From the NCBI GenBank assembly GCA_944388245.1, contig CALXIA010000005.1, positions 1-64,000 of the forward strand: a stretch of DNA of 64,000 nucleotides. The letters are read 5' to 3'. The notes under the pieces were generated by a model that was not told the origin of the DNA, did no database searches, and was given only the letters and a program-made list of their open reading frames with translations. This document shows, piece by piece, positions 7,563 to 15,411 of this stretch. Every line of letters begins with the position of its first letter. The stretch's first letter is position 1. A program made the translations under genes and the position numbers. This stretch comes from an uncultured Gemmiger sp. (GTDB taxonomy: Bacteria; Bacillota; Clostridia; Oscillospirales; Ruminococcaceae).

Positions 7563-9464
7563 ATGAAAACGCAAAAGAAACGCACCGCGGTATTCTGGCT
7601 CTGTATCGCCTTGGTGCTCTGCCTGGTAAGCGCTGTGGGCGCCAGCTTTGTGCAAAGCGGGTATGGTTCCATCACGGTCAAGGAGATTTCGTGGGAGACC
7701 GAGTCCGGCGTAAAACTCAACGCTCTTCTTCTGATCCCCCAAAACGCGACAGCGGAAAGTCCTGCACCCGCTATTGTATGCAGCCATGGCTGGTATAACA
7801 ACAAGGAGATGCAGGACCTGAACTACATCGAATATGCCCGCCGGGGCTTTGTTACCATGTCCATCAACATGTATGGCCACGGCGATTCGGACGATGTGGC
7901 GGAGAATACCTGGTGGAACCCTGAGCACAACGCCAACGGCATGTATGACGCGGTCAAACTGCTGGCGGATCTGCCGTATGTGGATGCCACCCGCATCGGC
8001 GTGACCGGCCACTCCAACGGTGCCCAGGCCGCCCGTGAGGCGGTCTTCCTGGACAACGCGGCCGAGACCCAGCTGATCGCCGCCTGCCTGCTGGTTTCCA
8101 ACGATCCCATCTACACGGAAGAAAACACCATGATCGGCGGCACCGGCAAGCGTCGGATCTACGTCACGGCCGACGATACCTACTTCAATATGTTTGGCAG
8201 CCGCGACGCGGGCGTCGTGGCCTGCAAATACGATGAGTTCATGCACGGCGCGGGCCTGGCGGACGGAAGCTATTCTTCCCCCCGCGACTATATCCATCAG
8301 GCCACCGCCCAGTCCTTCCTGTATTTCGGCACCGATCCGACCGGCCAGCCGGAACGCGCCAGCTATACCCTGTACACCCAGGAGATCGACGGGCAGGAAG
8401 CCATCCGTGTAGTCTACGATCCGGAGATCATCCATCCCTGGGCCCACTTCTCCAAGAGCGTTGTGGCCTCCAGCGTGGAGTTCTTTAACGCTTCTCTGGA
8501 CGCCCCCGTCAAGCTGGATCCCAACGACCAGATCTGGCAGATCAAGGTCGCTTTCAACCTGATCGGTCTGGTTGGGTTCTTCATGTTCCTGGTGAACTTT
8601 GCCATCGTGATGCTGCGCGCACCCTTCTTCGCTTCGCTGAAGGCCAAAGGCGGCGCCGCCGTGATGCTGCCCGCCCCCACCGGAGCCGGCAAGGGCTGGT
8701 TCTGGGGCGGTCTGGGCGCCGGCGCTCTGTTCGCCTTTATCACCTATCCCACCATCTACCGCTGGTGCAACAGCAACCGGCCCGCCTTCTTTAACCAGCC
8801 CGCCACCTTCTATATCGCGATGTGGACTCTGTTGTGCGGCCTGTTCACCATCCTGGTCATGGTGGTGTCCTACAACGTATACAACAAAAAGCACGGGCTG
8901 GACCTGGCCGAGCGCGGGATCAAGATGCCGCTTTCCCAGATCGGAAAGACGATCCTGCTGGCCCTGCTGGTCGTGGTGGCTGCCTACGGGCTGGTCTTCC
9001 TGGCCGACTACTTCTTCCTGGTCGATTTCCGTGTATGGGTCGTGACCATCCGCGTATTCGACGCAGCCAAGCTGGGCGTTACCGCCAAGTTCCTGCTGTT
9101 CTACCTGGTGTACTATGTGGCTCTGTCCGTTTCGGTCAACAGCTTCAACTACTTCAAGATCGGCAAGCATGAATGGGTCAATACTCTGATCCAGTGCTGC
9201 GCGGTCGCGCTGGCCCCCATCGTGATGTGCATCATCCAGTACGGTTACTTCTTCTCCACCGGATACCTCATCACCGAGGCCTACGATTTCGGCGGCCCGA
9301 TCATCGGCATCTGGCTGTTCCCCATCATCGTGTACATCCCGCTTGCCGCCCTTATTTCCCGCAAGATCTACAAGGCCACGCAGAACCCCTACCTGGGCGG
9401 TCTGATCATGGGCACCATTGTGGCGCTTGCTTCCTGCACCAACACGCTGACCTATCTCATCTGA
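7563..9464 (+). CDS. Membrane protein with N-terminal alpha/beta hydrolase domain
   Basis: 633 residues. A signal-anchor (about 12-32) is followed by an alpha/beta hydrolase domain (about 45-330): an oxyanion-region SHGWYNN, a nucleophile elbow GHSNG, and a late histidine in IHPWAHF as candidate catalytic His. The C-terminal 270 residues carry roughly six to eight membrane helices (from IKVAFNLIGLVGFF to LGGLIMGTIVALA). The hydrolase should face outside, on a multi-pass module. ATG at 7563 follows GGGAGGAG. It diverges from glpP and precedes the glycerol-3-phosphate dehydrogenase operon, so an esterase or lipase role feeding glycerol is attractive but unproven. The substrate is unknown. Confidence 0.75.
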   Translation: MKTQKKRTAVFWLCIALVLCLVSAVGASFVQSGYGSITVKEISWETESGVKLNALLLIPQNATAESPAPAIVCSHGWYNNKEMQDLNYIEYARRGFVTMSINMYGHGDSDDVAENTWWNPEHNANGMYDAVKLLADLPYVDATRIGVTGHSNGAQAAREAVFLDNAAETQLIAACLLVSNDPIYTEENTMIGGTGKRRIYVTADDTYFNMFGSRDAGVVACKYDEFMHGAGLADGSYSSPRDYIHQATAQSFLYFGTDPTGQPERASYTLYTQEIDGQEAIRVVYDPEIIHPWAHFSKSVVASSVEFFNASLDAPVKLDPNDQIWQIKVAFNLIGLVGFFMFLVNFAIVMLRAPFFASLKAKGGAAVMLPAPTGAGKGWFWGGLGAGALFAFITYPTIYRWCNSNRPAFFNQPATFYIAMWTLLCGLFTILVMVVSYNVYNKKHGLDLAERGIKMPLSQIGKTILLALLVVVAAYGLVFLADYFFLVDFRVWVVTIRVFDAAKLGVTAKFLLFYLVYYVALSVSVNSFNYFKIGKHEWVNTLIQCCAVALAPIVMCIIQYGYFFSTGYLITEAYDFGGPIIGIWLFPIIVYIPLAALISRKIYKATQNPYLGGLIMGTIVALASCTNTLTYLI

Positions 9465-9484
9465 CAACCAGGCTCTTCACGGAC

Positions 9485-9509
9485 GGGAGGCGGCGGCATG
9501 CCGCCTCCC
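9485..9509 (+). terminator. Hairpin after the hydrolase gene
   Basis: GGGAGGCGGC pairs with GCCGCCTCCC about 20 bases after the stop. There is no good T-run, so termination may be partial. Confidence 0.4.
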
Positions 9510-9512
9510 CCC

Positions 9513-9541
9513 TTGCGGAAAACGGATCCATGTGCTATACT
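9513..9541 (+). promoter_or_regulatory. Promoter of the glycerol-3-phosphate dehydrogenase operon
   Basis: Extended -10 TGCTATACT (TATACT at 9536-9541) with a weak -35 TTGCGG at 9513-9518 and a 17-base spacer. Confidence 0.55.
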
Positions 9542-9563
9542 GGAAATTGTTATTAACACGGAA

Positions 9564-9633
9564 TCGCTTGTTGAGTTTGAGAGCAAAGCGAACAAATGCC
9601 CCATTGGGCTTTGTTTTGCTTTGCTCTTTTTTT
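9564..9633 (+). promoter_or_regulatory. Leader terminator/antiterminator of the glpA operon
   Basis: GAGCAAAGCGAACAAA (9581-9596) pairs with the strand ending TTTGCTTTGCTC-like at 9626, with one bulge, and is followed by seven T (9627-9633). It lies between the promoter and the ATG at 9667. TCGCTT (9564-9569) can pair instead with AAGCGA (9586-9591), breaking the terminator. This fits a GlpP-controlled attenuator. Confidence 0.7.
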
Positions 9634-9666
9634 GTCCTTTGTTACACAAGGTTGGGAGGTTACTGT

Positions 9667-11115
9667 ATGTATGACGTCATCATCATCGGCTGCGGCGTGA
9701 CCGGCGCGGCCACAGCCTATGAGCTGGCCCGCTACAAGCTGCGGGCGGCGGTGCTGGAAGCGGCCAACGACATTGCCGCCGGCACCACCAAGGCCAACAG
9801 CGCCATTGTTCACGCCGGCTATGACCCGGAACCGGGCACCCTGATGGCCCGGCTGAATGTGGAGGGAAACCGGCTGACCGGCGAGATCTGCGACCGGCTG
9901 CAGGTGCCCTTCAAGCGGGTGGGCTCGCTGGTGGTGGCCTTTACCCAGGAGCAGCTTGCCACCCTGCAAACCCTGTACGACCGGGGCTGTGAAAACGGTG
10001 TGCCGGGGCTGCGGCTGCTCAGCGGCGAGGAAGCCCGCGCGCTGGAGCCCCAGCTCAGCGAGGAGGTCTGCGGCGCGCTGCTGGCCCCCAGCGCCGGGGT
10101 GATCGACCCCTGGGGTTTTGCCATTGCCATGGCGGAGACTGCTGTGCGCGGCGGAGTGGAACTGCGCCGCAGCTGCCCGGTGACCGCCATCGCGGCGGTG
10201 CCCGGCGGGTTTGAGTTGCAGACGCCGGAGGGCAAGTTCTGCGCCCGGTTTGTGCTGAACGCCGCCGGCGTGGACGCGGACCGGGTGCACAATCTGCTGG
10301 AACCCACCGATTGGCACACCCTGCCCAACCGGGGCGAATACTATCTGCTGGACAAGACCGAGGGTGGCCGGGTAAGCCGGGTCATCTTCCAGTGCCCCGG
10401 CCCGGAGGGCAAGGGGGTGCTGGTGGCCCCCACGGTGCACGGCAACCTGATCTGCGGCCCCAACGCGGAGAGCGTGGAGGACCGGCGGGATCTGGGCAAC
10501 AGCGCCGCCGGCATGGCCGAGGTACGCGCCAAAGCCGTTCGCAGCGTGCCCGGGCTGGACTGGCGGCAGAACATCCGCAACTTCGCGGGGCTGCGGGCCA
10601 ACACCACCCGCAGCGACTTTATCATTGAGGAGAGCCAGGCGCATCCCGGGTTTATCGATCTGGCGGGCATCAAGAGCCCGGGCCTGACCAGCGCGCCGGC
10701 CATCGCCAAACTGGCAGCCAGCATGCTGGCCGACCGGGGCCTGGCCCTGGAACCGGACCCGGATTTTGTGGATGGCCGGGAGCATATCGTGTTCAAGAAC
10801 CTGAGCGCCGAGGAGAAAAACGCGCTGATCCGGAAAGATCCCCGCTACGGGCGGGTGGTGTGCCGGTGTGAGACCATCACCGAGGGCGAGATCGTGGCCG
10901 CGCTGCACAGCCCGATCCCTCCCTGCACCATCAACGGGGTCAAGCGCCGCTGCAACGCGGGCATGGGCCGGTGCCAGGGCGGATTCTGCGGGCCGCGCGT
11001 CCAGGAAATCATCGCCCGGGAACTGGGGCTGGACCAGGCCGACGTGCTGCTGGACCAGGCGGGCACCTATATCCTGACCGAAAAGACCAAGATGGGAGGA
11101 AACGCGGATGTATGA
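9667..11115 (+). CDS. glpA: FAD-dependent glycerol-3-phosphate dehydrogenase, catalytic subunit (GlpA type)
   Basis: 482 residues. The N-terminal Rossmann motif (IIIGCGVTGAATAYELA) and the DAO-fold FAD domain resemble GlpA/GlpD/L2HGDH enzymes. A C-terminal BFD-like [2Fe-2S] domain carries cysteines in CRCE and CNAGMGRCQGGFC. It should oxidise glycerol 3-phosphate to dihydroxyacetone phosphate. The ATG follows GGGAGG by six bases and the end overlaps the next gene by 8 bases. With the following flavoprotein and DUF1667 protein it forms the three-gene module found in many Clostridia. The upstream attenuator and the nearby glpK-glpP support the glycerol assignment; exact substrate specificity is inferred. 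Confidence 0.88.
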   Translation: MYDVIIIGCGVTGAATAYELARYKLRAAVLEAANDIAAGTTKANSAIVHAGYDPEPGTLMARLNVEGNRLTGEICDRLQVPFKRVGSLVVAFTQEQLATLQTLYDRGCENGVPGLRLLSGEEARALEPQLSEEVCGALLAPSAGVIDPWGFAIAMAETAVRGGVELRRSCPVTAIAAVPGGFELQTPEGKFCARFVLNAAGVDADRVHNLLEPTDWHTLPNRGEYYLLDKTEGGRVSRVIFQCPGPEGKGVLVAPTVHGNLICGPNAESVEDRRDLGNSAAGMAEVRAKAVRSVPGLDWRQNIRNFAGLRANTTRSDFIIEESQAHPGFIDLAGIKSPGLTSAPAIAKLAASMLADRGLALEPDPDFVDGREHIVFKNLSAEEKNALIRKDPRYGRVVCRCETITEGEIVAALHSPIPPCTINGVKRRCNAGMGRCQGGFCGPRVQEIIARELGLDQADVLLDQAGTYILTEKTKMGGNADV

Positions 11116-12373
11116 TCTGATCGTAGTGGGCGGCGGCCCCGCCGGGCTTGCGGCCGCCTGCAAAGCCTGGGAGGACGGGGTGCGCAAGGTCCTGGTGCTG
11201 GAGCGGGACAAGGAACTGGGCGGTATTCTGAATCAGTGTATCCACAGCGGCTTCGGCTTGCAGCGGTTCAAGGAAGAACTGACCGGGCCGGAGTATGCCG
11301 GGCGCTACATCCAGATGCTGCGAAAAACCGGTGTGGAGGTCAAGCTGGACTCGATGGTGCTGCAGATCCTGCCGGGCAAGGACGGCGCGCCCCATCAGGT
11401 GCACGCCATCAACGGCCAGGACGGGTATATGGTGCTGGAAACCAAGGCCATTGTGCTGGCCATGGGATGCCGGGAACGCACCCGGGGCGCCATCAGCATC
11501 CCGGGCGAGCGGGGATCCGGCATCTTTACCGCGGGCGCGGCCCAGCGGTATCTGAACATGGAGGGCTACATGGTGGGCCGCCGGGTGGTCATCCTGGGCT
11601 CCGGCGATATCGGGCTGATCATGGCCCGCCGCATGACCCTGGAGGGCGCCAAGGTGCTGGCCTGCGTGGAACTGATGCCCTATTCCGGCGGTCTGACCCG
11701 GAACATTGTACAGTGCCTGCAGGACTTTGACATTCCCCTGTATCTGTCCCACACCATCACCGACATCAAGGGGCACGACCGGGTGGAGCAGGTCACGGTG
11801 AGCCAGGTAGGCCCCGACCGGCGGCCGGTTCCCGGTACCGAGATGGTGTTCGACTGCGACACCGTACTGTTGAGCGTGGGGCTGATCCCCGAGAATGAGC
11901 TGACCCGCCAGGCGGGCATCGGGATGGACCGGCGCACCAACGGCGCGGTGGTCTACGAGAACATGGAGACCGGCATCCCCGGCATCTTTGCCTGCGGCAA
12001 CGTGGTGCATGTGCACGACCTGGTGGACTATGTATCCGCCGAGAGTGAGCGGGCCGGCGCGGCCGCGGCCGCCTATGTGCAGGGAACCGAGGCGCAGGGC
12101 CCGGTGCTGGAGCTGGCCGCCGGCGACGGGGTCAGCTACACCGTGCCCCAGCATGTGCGAACCGAGTCGCTCGCGAAACCGGCGGAGGTGTTCTTCCGGG
12201 TGAACCGGGTGACCCAGGCGGCCGAGATCCTGGCCACCGACGCGGCGGGCAAAACCATCGCCCGGTTCAAGCGGGAGCACATGGCCCCCGGCGAGATGGA
12301 ACGGGTGGCGTTGCCGCCCCAGCTGCTGAAACTGGCGCAAGGTCCGCTGACCTTGAGTATCCGGGAGGTGTAA
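11108..12373 (+). CDS. NAD(P)/FAD-dependent oxidoreductase of the glycerol-3-phosphate dehydrogenase module
   Basis: 421 residues with two dinucleotide-binding motifs: VVGGGPAGLAAA at the N terminus for FAD, and VVILGSGDIGLIMARR near residue 160 for a second nucleotide. It ends its core with the FAD-binding GIFACGNVVHVHD block. This is the thioredoxin-reductase-like flavoprotein that replaces E. coli GlpB in clostridial modules and probably passes electrons from the catalytic subunit to an acceptor. The ATG overlaps the previous stop by 8 bases and lies behind GGGAGG. Annotation tools may label it simply FAD-dependent oxidoreductase. Confidence 0.88.
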   Translation: MYDLIVVGGGPAGLAAACKAWEDGVRKVLVLERDKELGGILNQCIHSGFGLQRFKEELTGPEYAGRYIQMLRKTGVEVKLDSMVLQILPGKDGAPHQVHAINGQDGYMVLETKAIVLAMGCRERTRGAISIPGERGSGIFTAGAAQRYLNMEGYMVGRRVVILGSGDIGLIMARRMTLEGAKVLACVELMPYSGGLTRNIVQCLQDFDIPLYLSHTITDIKGHDRVEQVTVSQVGPDRRPVPGTEMVFDCDTVLLSVGLIPENELTRQAGIGMDRRTNGAVVYENMETGIPGIFACGNVVHVHDLVDYVSAESERAGAAAAAYVQGTEAQGPVLELAAGDGVSYTVPQHVRTESLAKPAEVFFRVNRVTQAAEILATDAAGKTIARFKREHMAPGEMERVALPPQLLKLAQGPLTLSIREV

Positions 12374-12377
12374 GGGC

Positions 12378-12734
12378 ATGAAAGAATTGATTTGTATCGT
12401 CTGCCCCAAGGGCTGCCACCTGAAGGTGGATGAGGAAAACGGCTATGCTGTGACCGGGAACGGCTGTCCCCGGGGCGCGGAATACGGCAAGAACGAACTG
12501 CGCAACCCCACCCGGATGCTGACCAGCACGGTTTGCATCGAGGGCGGCATCTACCCCCGCCTGCCGGTCAAGACCAGCCGGGCGATCCCGAAAGGAATGC
12601 TGTTCCAGGCCATGGACGAGATCGCCAAGGTGCGGCTGACCGCGCCGGTACACTGCGGCCAGGTACTGATTGAAAATCTGCTGGGCACCGGCGCAGATCT
12701 GGTGGCCAGCCGGGATATGGCGGCGCATAAGTAA
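12378..12734 (+). CDS. DUF1667 cysteine-containing protein
   Basis: 118 residues, last gene of the glycerol-3-phosphate dehydrogenase operon. It has the DUF1667 pattern: N-terminal CIVCPKGCHL, then NGCPRGAEYGKNE, and a C-terminal LTAPVHCGQVLIENLLGTG block. The four cysteines suggest a metal or Fe-S site. The family almost always sits next to the two flavoproteins encoded upstream and is presumed to be an electron-transfer or assembly subunit. GGAGG overlaps the preceding stop region; four bases separate the genes. A strong bidirectional terminator follows. Confidence 0.88.
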   Translation: MKELICIVCPKGCHLKVDEENGYAVTGNGCPRGAEYGKNELRNPTRMLTSTVCIEGGIYPRLPVKTSRAIPKGMLFQAMDEIAKVRLTAPVHCGQVLIENLLGTGADLVASRDMAAHK

Positions 12735-12741
12735 AGGCACA

Positions 12742-12785
12742 AAAGCCGGGGCGGGAACGCAAGAATGCGTTCCCGCCCCGGCTTT
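12742..12785. terminator. Bidirectional terminator between the glp operon and udp
   Basis: A perfect 20-bp stem beginning AAAGCCGGGGCGGG with a four-base loop (12762-12765), followed by T-rich sequence. It serves the two convergent genes. Confidence 0.85.
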
Positions 12786-12792
12786 CGTTTGT

Positions 12793-13521
12793 TTACTTCT
12801 TCTCCCGGTCCGCGGCGATCAGCCGGCGCAGCGCATCGCAGGCGATCTGGATGGTTTTGTCCATATCGCCCCAGTTCATGATGGCCCCCGCCCGGCATCC
12901 CCGCACCGAGGCCACCACAAACAGGGCGGCACATTCCATCTCGGAACACAGCACATTGCCCTTTTGCCAGGCCTCCCACCGGCGGCGCAGCCGGGCCTCC
13001 ACCGGCGAACAGGCCGGATCCAATTCCCCGTAAAAGGAATCCTTGGAATGAGAAAGGCCCTCCGCGTAGTGCAGGCCGGTCTGAGCCGCCGCCTCGGCCA
13101 GCGCCGCCACCACCTGGCGGTTTGCCATAGCCGGATACCCGGCGGGAACATACTGTAGGGTGGTGCCCTCGTCCCGCACCGAGCCGGTCACGATGACCCC
13201 GGCATACCGGTCGTAGTCCTCGTCGCTGCGCACCGCGCCCGCAGTGCCCACCCGGATCAGGGTGTCCGCCCCGCAGCGGATCAGTTCCTCCGCCGCGATG
13301 GCCGCAGAGGGCCCGCCCATACCGGTAGAGGTCACCGCCACCGGCACACCGTCCAGCTTGCCGGTCCAGGTTTTGTGTTCCCGGTTGTGGGCCACCAACT
13401 TCGGCTCGTCGAAAAACGAGGCGATCCGGTCGGTGCGGAAGGGATCGCCGGGCAGCAATACGTACCGCCCCACATCCCCCTTTCCCAGTTGAATGTGCTT
13501 GTACTTTTTGTTTTCTATCAC
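12793..13521 (-). CDS. udp: Uridine phosphorylase (nucleoside phosphorylase family)
   Basis: 242 residues of the NP-I family. Conserved blocks are LLPGDPFRTDRIA, a Udp-like VTSTGMGGPSAAIAAEELI, LIRVGTAGAV and the nucleoside-binding SEMECAALFVVA. The GMGGPS and IRVGTAGA blocks match uridine phosphorylases better than trimeric purine enzymes; one of the latter is encoded at 46248. It cleaves uridine with phosphate to uracil and ribose 1-phosphate. The start is GTG behind AGGAG. The polysaccharide operon ends 24 bases upstream on the same strand, so read-through is possible. Confidence 0.85.
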   Translation of the reverse strand: MIENKKYKHIQLGKGDVGRYVLLPGDPFRTDRIASFFDEPKLVAHNREHKTWTGKLDGVPVAVTSTGMGGPSAAIAAEELIRCGADTLIRVGTAGAVRSDEDYDRYAGVIVTGSVRDEGTTLQYVPAGYPAMANRQVVAALAEAAAQTGLHYAEGLSHSKDSFYGELDPACSPVEARLRRRWEAWQKGNVLCSEMECAALFVVASVRGCRAGAIMNWGDMDKTIQIACDALRRLIAADREKK

Positions 13522-13545
13522 TGGGATCGCTCCTTTCTCTATGTC

Positions 13546-15411
13546 CTATTTTTCATGCAACTGTTCTCCGTCCGGCGTTACCCGGTGCAGAAAATCGTTC
13601 TGCAACGCATAGACCACACCGGTCTCCAGCGGCGCGCCGCCGTCGTCGGTCTTGCCGGCGTAGGGCAGCCAGTCTGCTGTGGGGTCGCTGGCATAAAACA
13701 GGTTATACCGGCGGGCCTCGATCCGCGCCCCCAGTTCGCCGCCGAATCCGCCCGGGTCATCCGCCGCATAATCCCCTTGACAGACGATATCCAGCCGGGC
13801 CGGCGCCAGCAGGTAGACCAGACAGCGGGCTTGCTCGCTGTAGTTGGTACCGTCGGCGGCCACCAGTACGATGGGAGCCTCCTGGGGATCGTACCGCTGC
13901 AGATAGTCCAGCAGTGTGCGGAACCGGGCTTCGGTTTCCCGCTGGACCGCCTGGGCGCTCCCCCAATTCTCGGTATAGGCGGTCGGCAACAGATCCATGG
14001 CCCGGGACCAGTTCAGGCTGACCGCCAGGATCAGCAGGCAGACTGCCGCCAGCTTTCCGGTGCGGGAAGCGCGCAGGCGGAACCCTGCCCGGGCGGTCAG
14101 GTACAACAGCCAAAGACCAGCCGCCGCAAAGAAGGGGCTTATATACCGGGCGTAGGCGGAAAAGATCTCCCTCTCCCAGTCGTCAAACAGAAAGAGATAA
14201 CTGAAGCAGAGCGCCCCCGCAAAGAGGGCCGCCGACGCCAAAAGTGTCAGACCCACCCGGCGGATGGCGGGCGCCCAGACCGGCTGGCGGCGGGTCAGCA
14301 GCCAGCCCAGCACCGCAAGCACCGCCGTGAAGCCCAGTGCGCTCAGACCCAGCGGGCCTCCGTCGATCGGCTCCAGCGCCAGGGTGCGCAGATAGCCCAC
14401 CAGGGTGGCGGACCAGGACAGCGGGTCCAGCAGCATCCTGGCCAGATTGCCCAGCGTGAAGGCCGTGCCGGCCTCCTCACTCAGATAGCTGCTCAAACCC
14501 CGGATGCGGCAGATGACCTGCCAGCTGGCCCAGGACGCCGCCGGCACCAGCCACCATAGCGCCACCGCCCCCCGGCGCACTTGCCGCGCCAGCAGCAGGG
14601 TCAGGCAGAGGGACGTTATCAGCGCGAACAGAAGGCCGGTCTGTTTGCAGAGGGGCAGCGCTGCCAGCGCCGCAAGCATCTCCAGCCAGGCGAACCCGTC
14701 CGGCCCCGTTTCCCGCACCCGCCAGGCAGCCAGGACCGCCCAGGCCATAAAGAAGCCCATCAGGGTATCGGGCGCCAGGGTGTAGGGGGCATACTGGCTG
14801 AACAGCGCCGGGATCGCCAGTGCAAATACCGCCTGGCCCAGCGCCGACAGCGCCTTGTACCGGCGGCTTTTGTTCCGGGGCCAGCCGGGCAGCACCGGCA
14901 GGACCAGCGCCAGGTACAGCAGCCGCTGCCCGAAATACAGCAAAGCGAAATCCACCGCGCGCCGTCCCGGCTGCAAAAAGGCCTGGAACAGCCCGGTGAG
15001 GGGCGGATAGTCCGCGTAGGAAGAGCAGCTTTGTATCCCGGTGGGGAACCGCTCCACCCCTACCATCTGGGAGGCAAACGCCGCCCAGTGACGGCGGTCG
15101 TCCACAAAGGCGGGCACCCAGGCCCGGGTGGCGACCCAGAGCAGCAGGATCAGGGCCAGAAACAGCAGGACCTGCCCGGCGGGCGGAGGATTCAGCCTTC
15201 CCCCACGGGCCTGGAGCACCGCCAGCACAGCCAGTACGATCAGCGCCAGCCCCAGCAGCGGATAGGCGGCGCTCTTGTGGTTCAGCCAGGTGCAGCCGTA
15301 CACTGCCAGCGCCGCGACGGTAACGGTCAGCGGCAGAGCGTGCCGCAGGCTGCGGCCGCACACCGCCGCCAGCAGCACCGCCGCCGCGAACAAGAGCAAG
15401 GCGATCAGCAT
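13546..15411 (-). CDS. Polytopic membrane protein, GT-C-like glycosyltransferase candidate
   Basis: 621 residues with ten or more predicted membrane helices, then a soluble C-terminal region (about 490-621). Conserved-looking positions are HWAAF, YADYPPLTG and LPLCKQTG, the first two in extracytoplasmic loops as expected for GT-C lipid-linked-sugar transferases. The same three blocks occur in the protein at 53826-55634 (HWAIL, YVDYPPATA, AITKNSG), so the two are probably paralogues. ATG at 15411 overlaps the end of the upstream GT2 gene by 7 bases. It is last in the TagGH-type polysaccharide operon, consistent with modification or polymerisation of the exported glycan. The catalytic role is unproven. 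Confidence 0.7.
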   Translation of the reverse strand: MLIALLLFAAAVLLAAVCGRSLRHALPLTVTVAALAVYGCTWLNHKSAAYPLLGLALIVLAVLAVLQARGGRLNPPPAGQVLLFLALILLLWVATRAWVPAFVDDRRHWAAFASQMVGVERFPTGIQSCSSYADYPPLTGLFQAFLQPGRRAVDFALLYFGQRLLYLALVLPVLPGWPRNKSRRYKALSALGQAVFALAIPALFSQYAPYTLAPDTLMGFFMAWAVLAAWRVRETGPDGFAWLEMLAALAALPLCKQTGLLFALITSLCLTLLLARQVRRGAVALWWLVPAASWASWQVICRIRGLSSYLSEEAGTAFTLGNLARMLLDPLSWSATLVGYLRTLALEPIDGGPLGLSALGFTAVLAVLGWLLTRRQPVWAPAIRRVGLTLLASAALFAGALCFSYLFLFDDWEREIFSAYARYISPFFAAAGLWLLYLTARAGFRLRASRTGKLAAVCLLILAVSLNWSRAMDLLPTAYTENWGSAQAVQRETEARFRTLLDYLQRYDPQEAPIVLVAADGTNYSEQARCLVYLLAPARLDIVCQGDYAADDPGGFGGELGARIEARRYNLFYASDPTADWLPYAGKTDDGGAPLETGVVYALQNDFLHRVTPDGEQLHEK

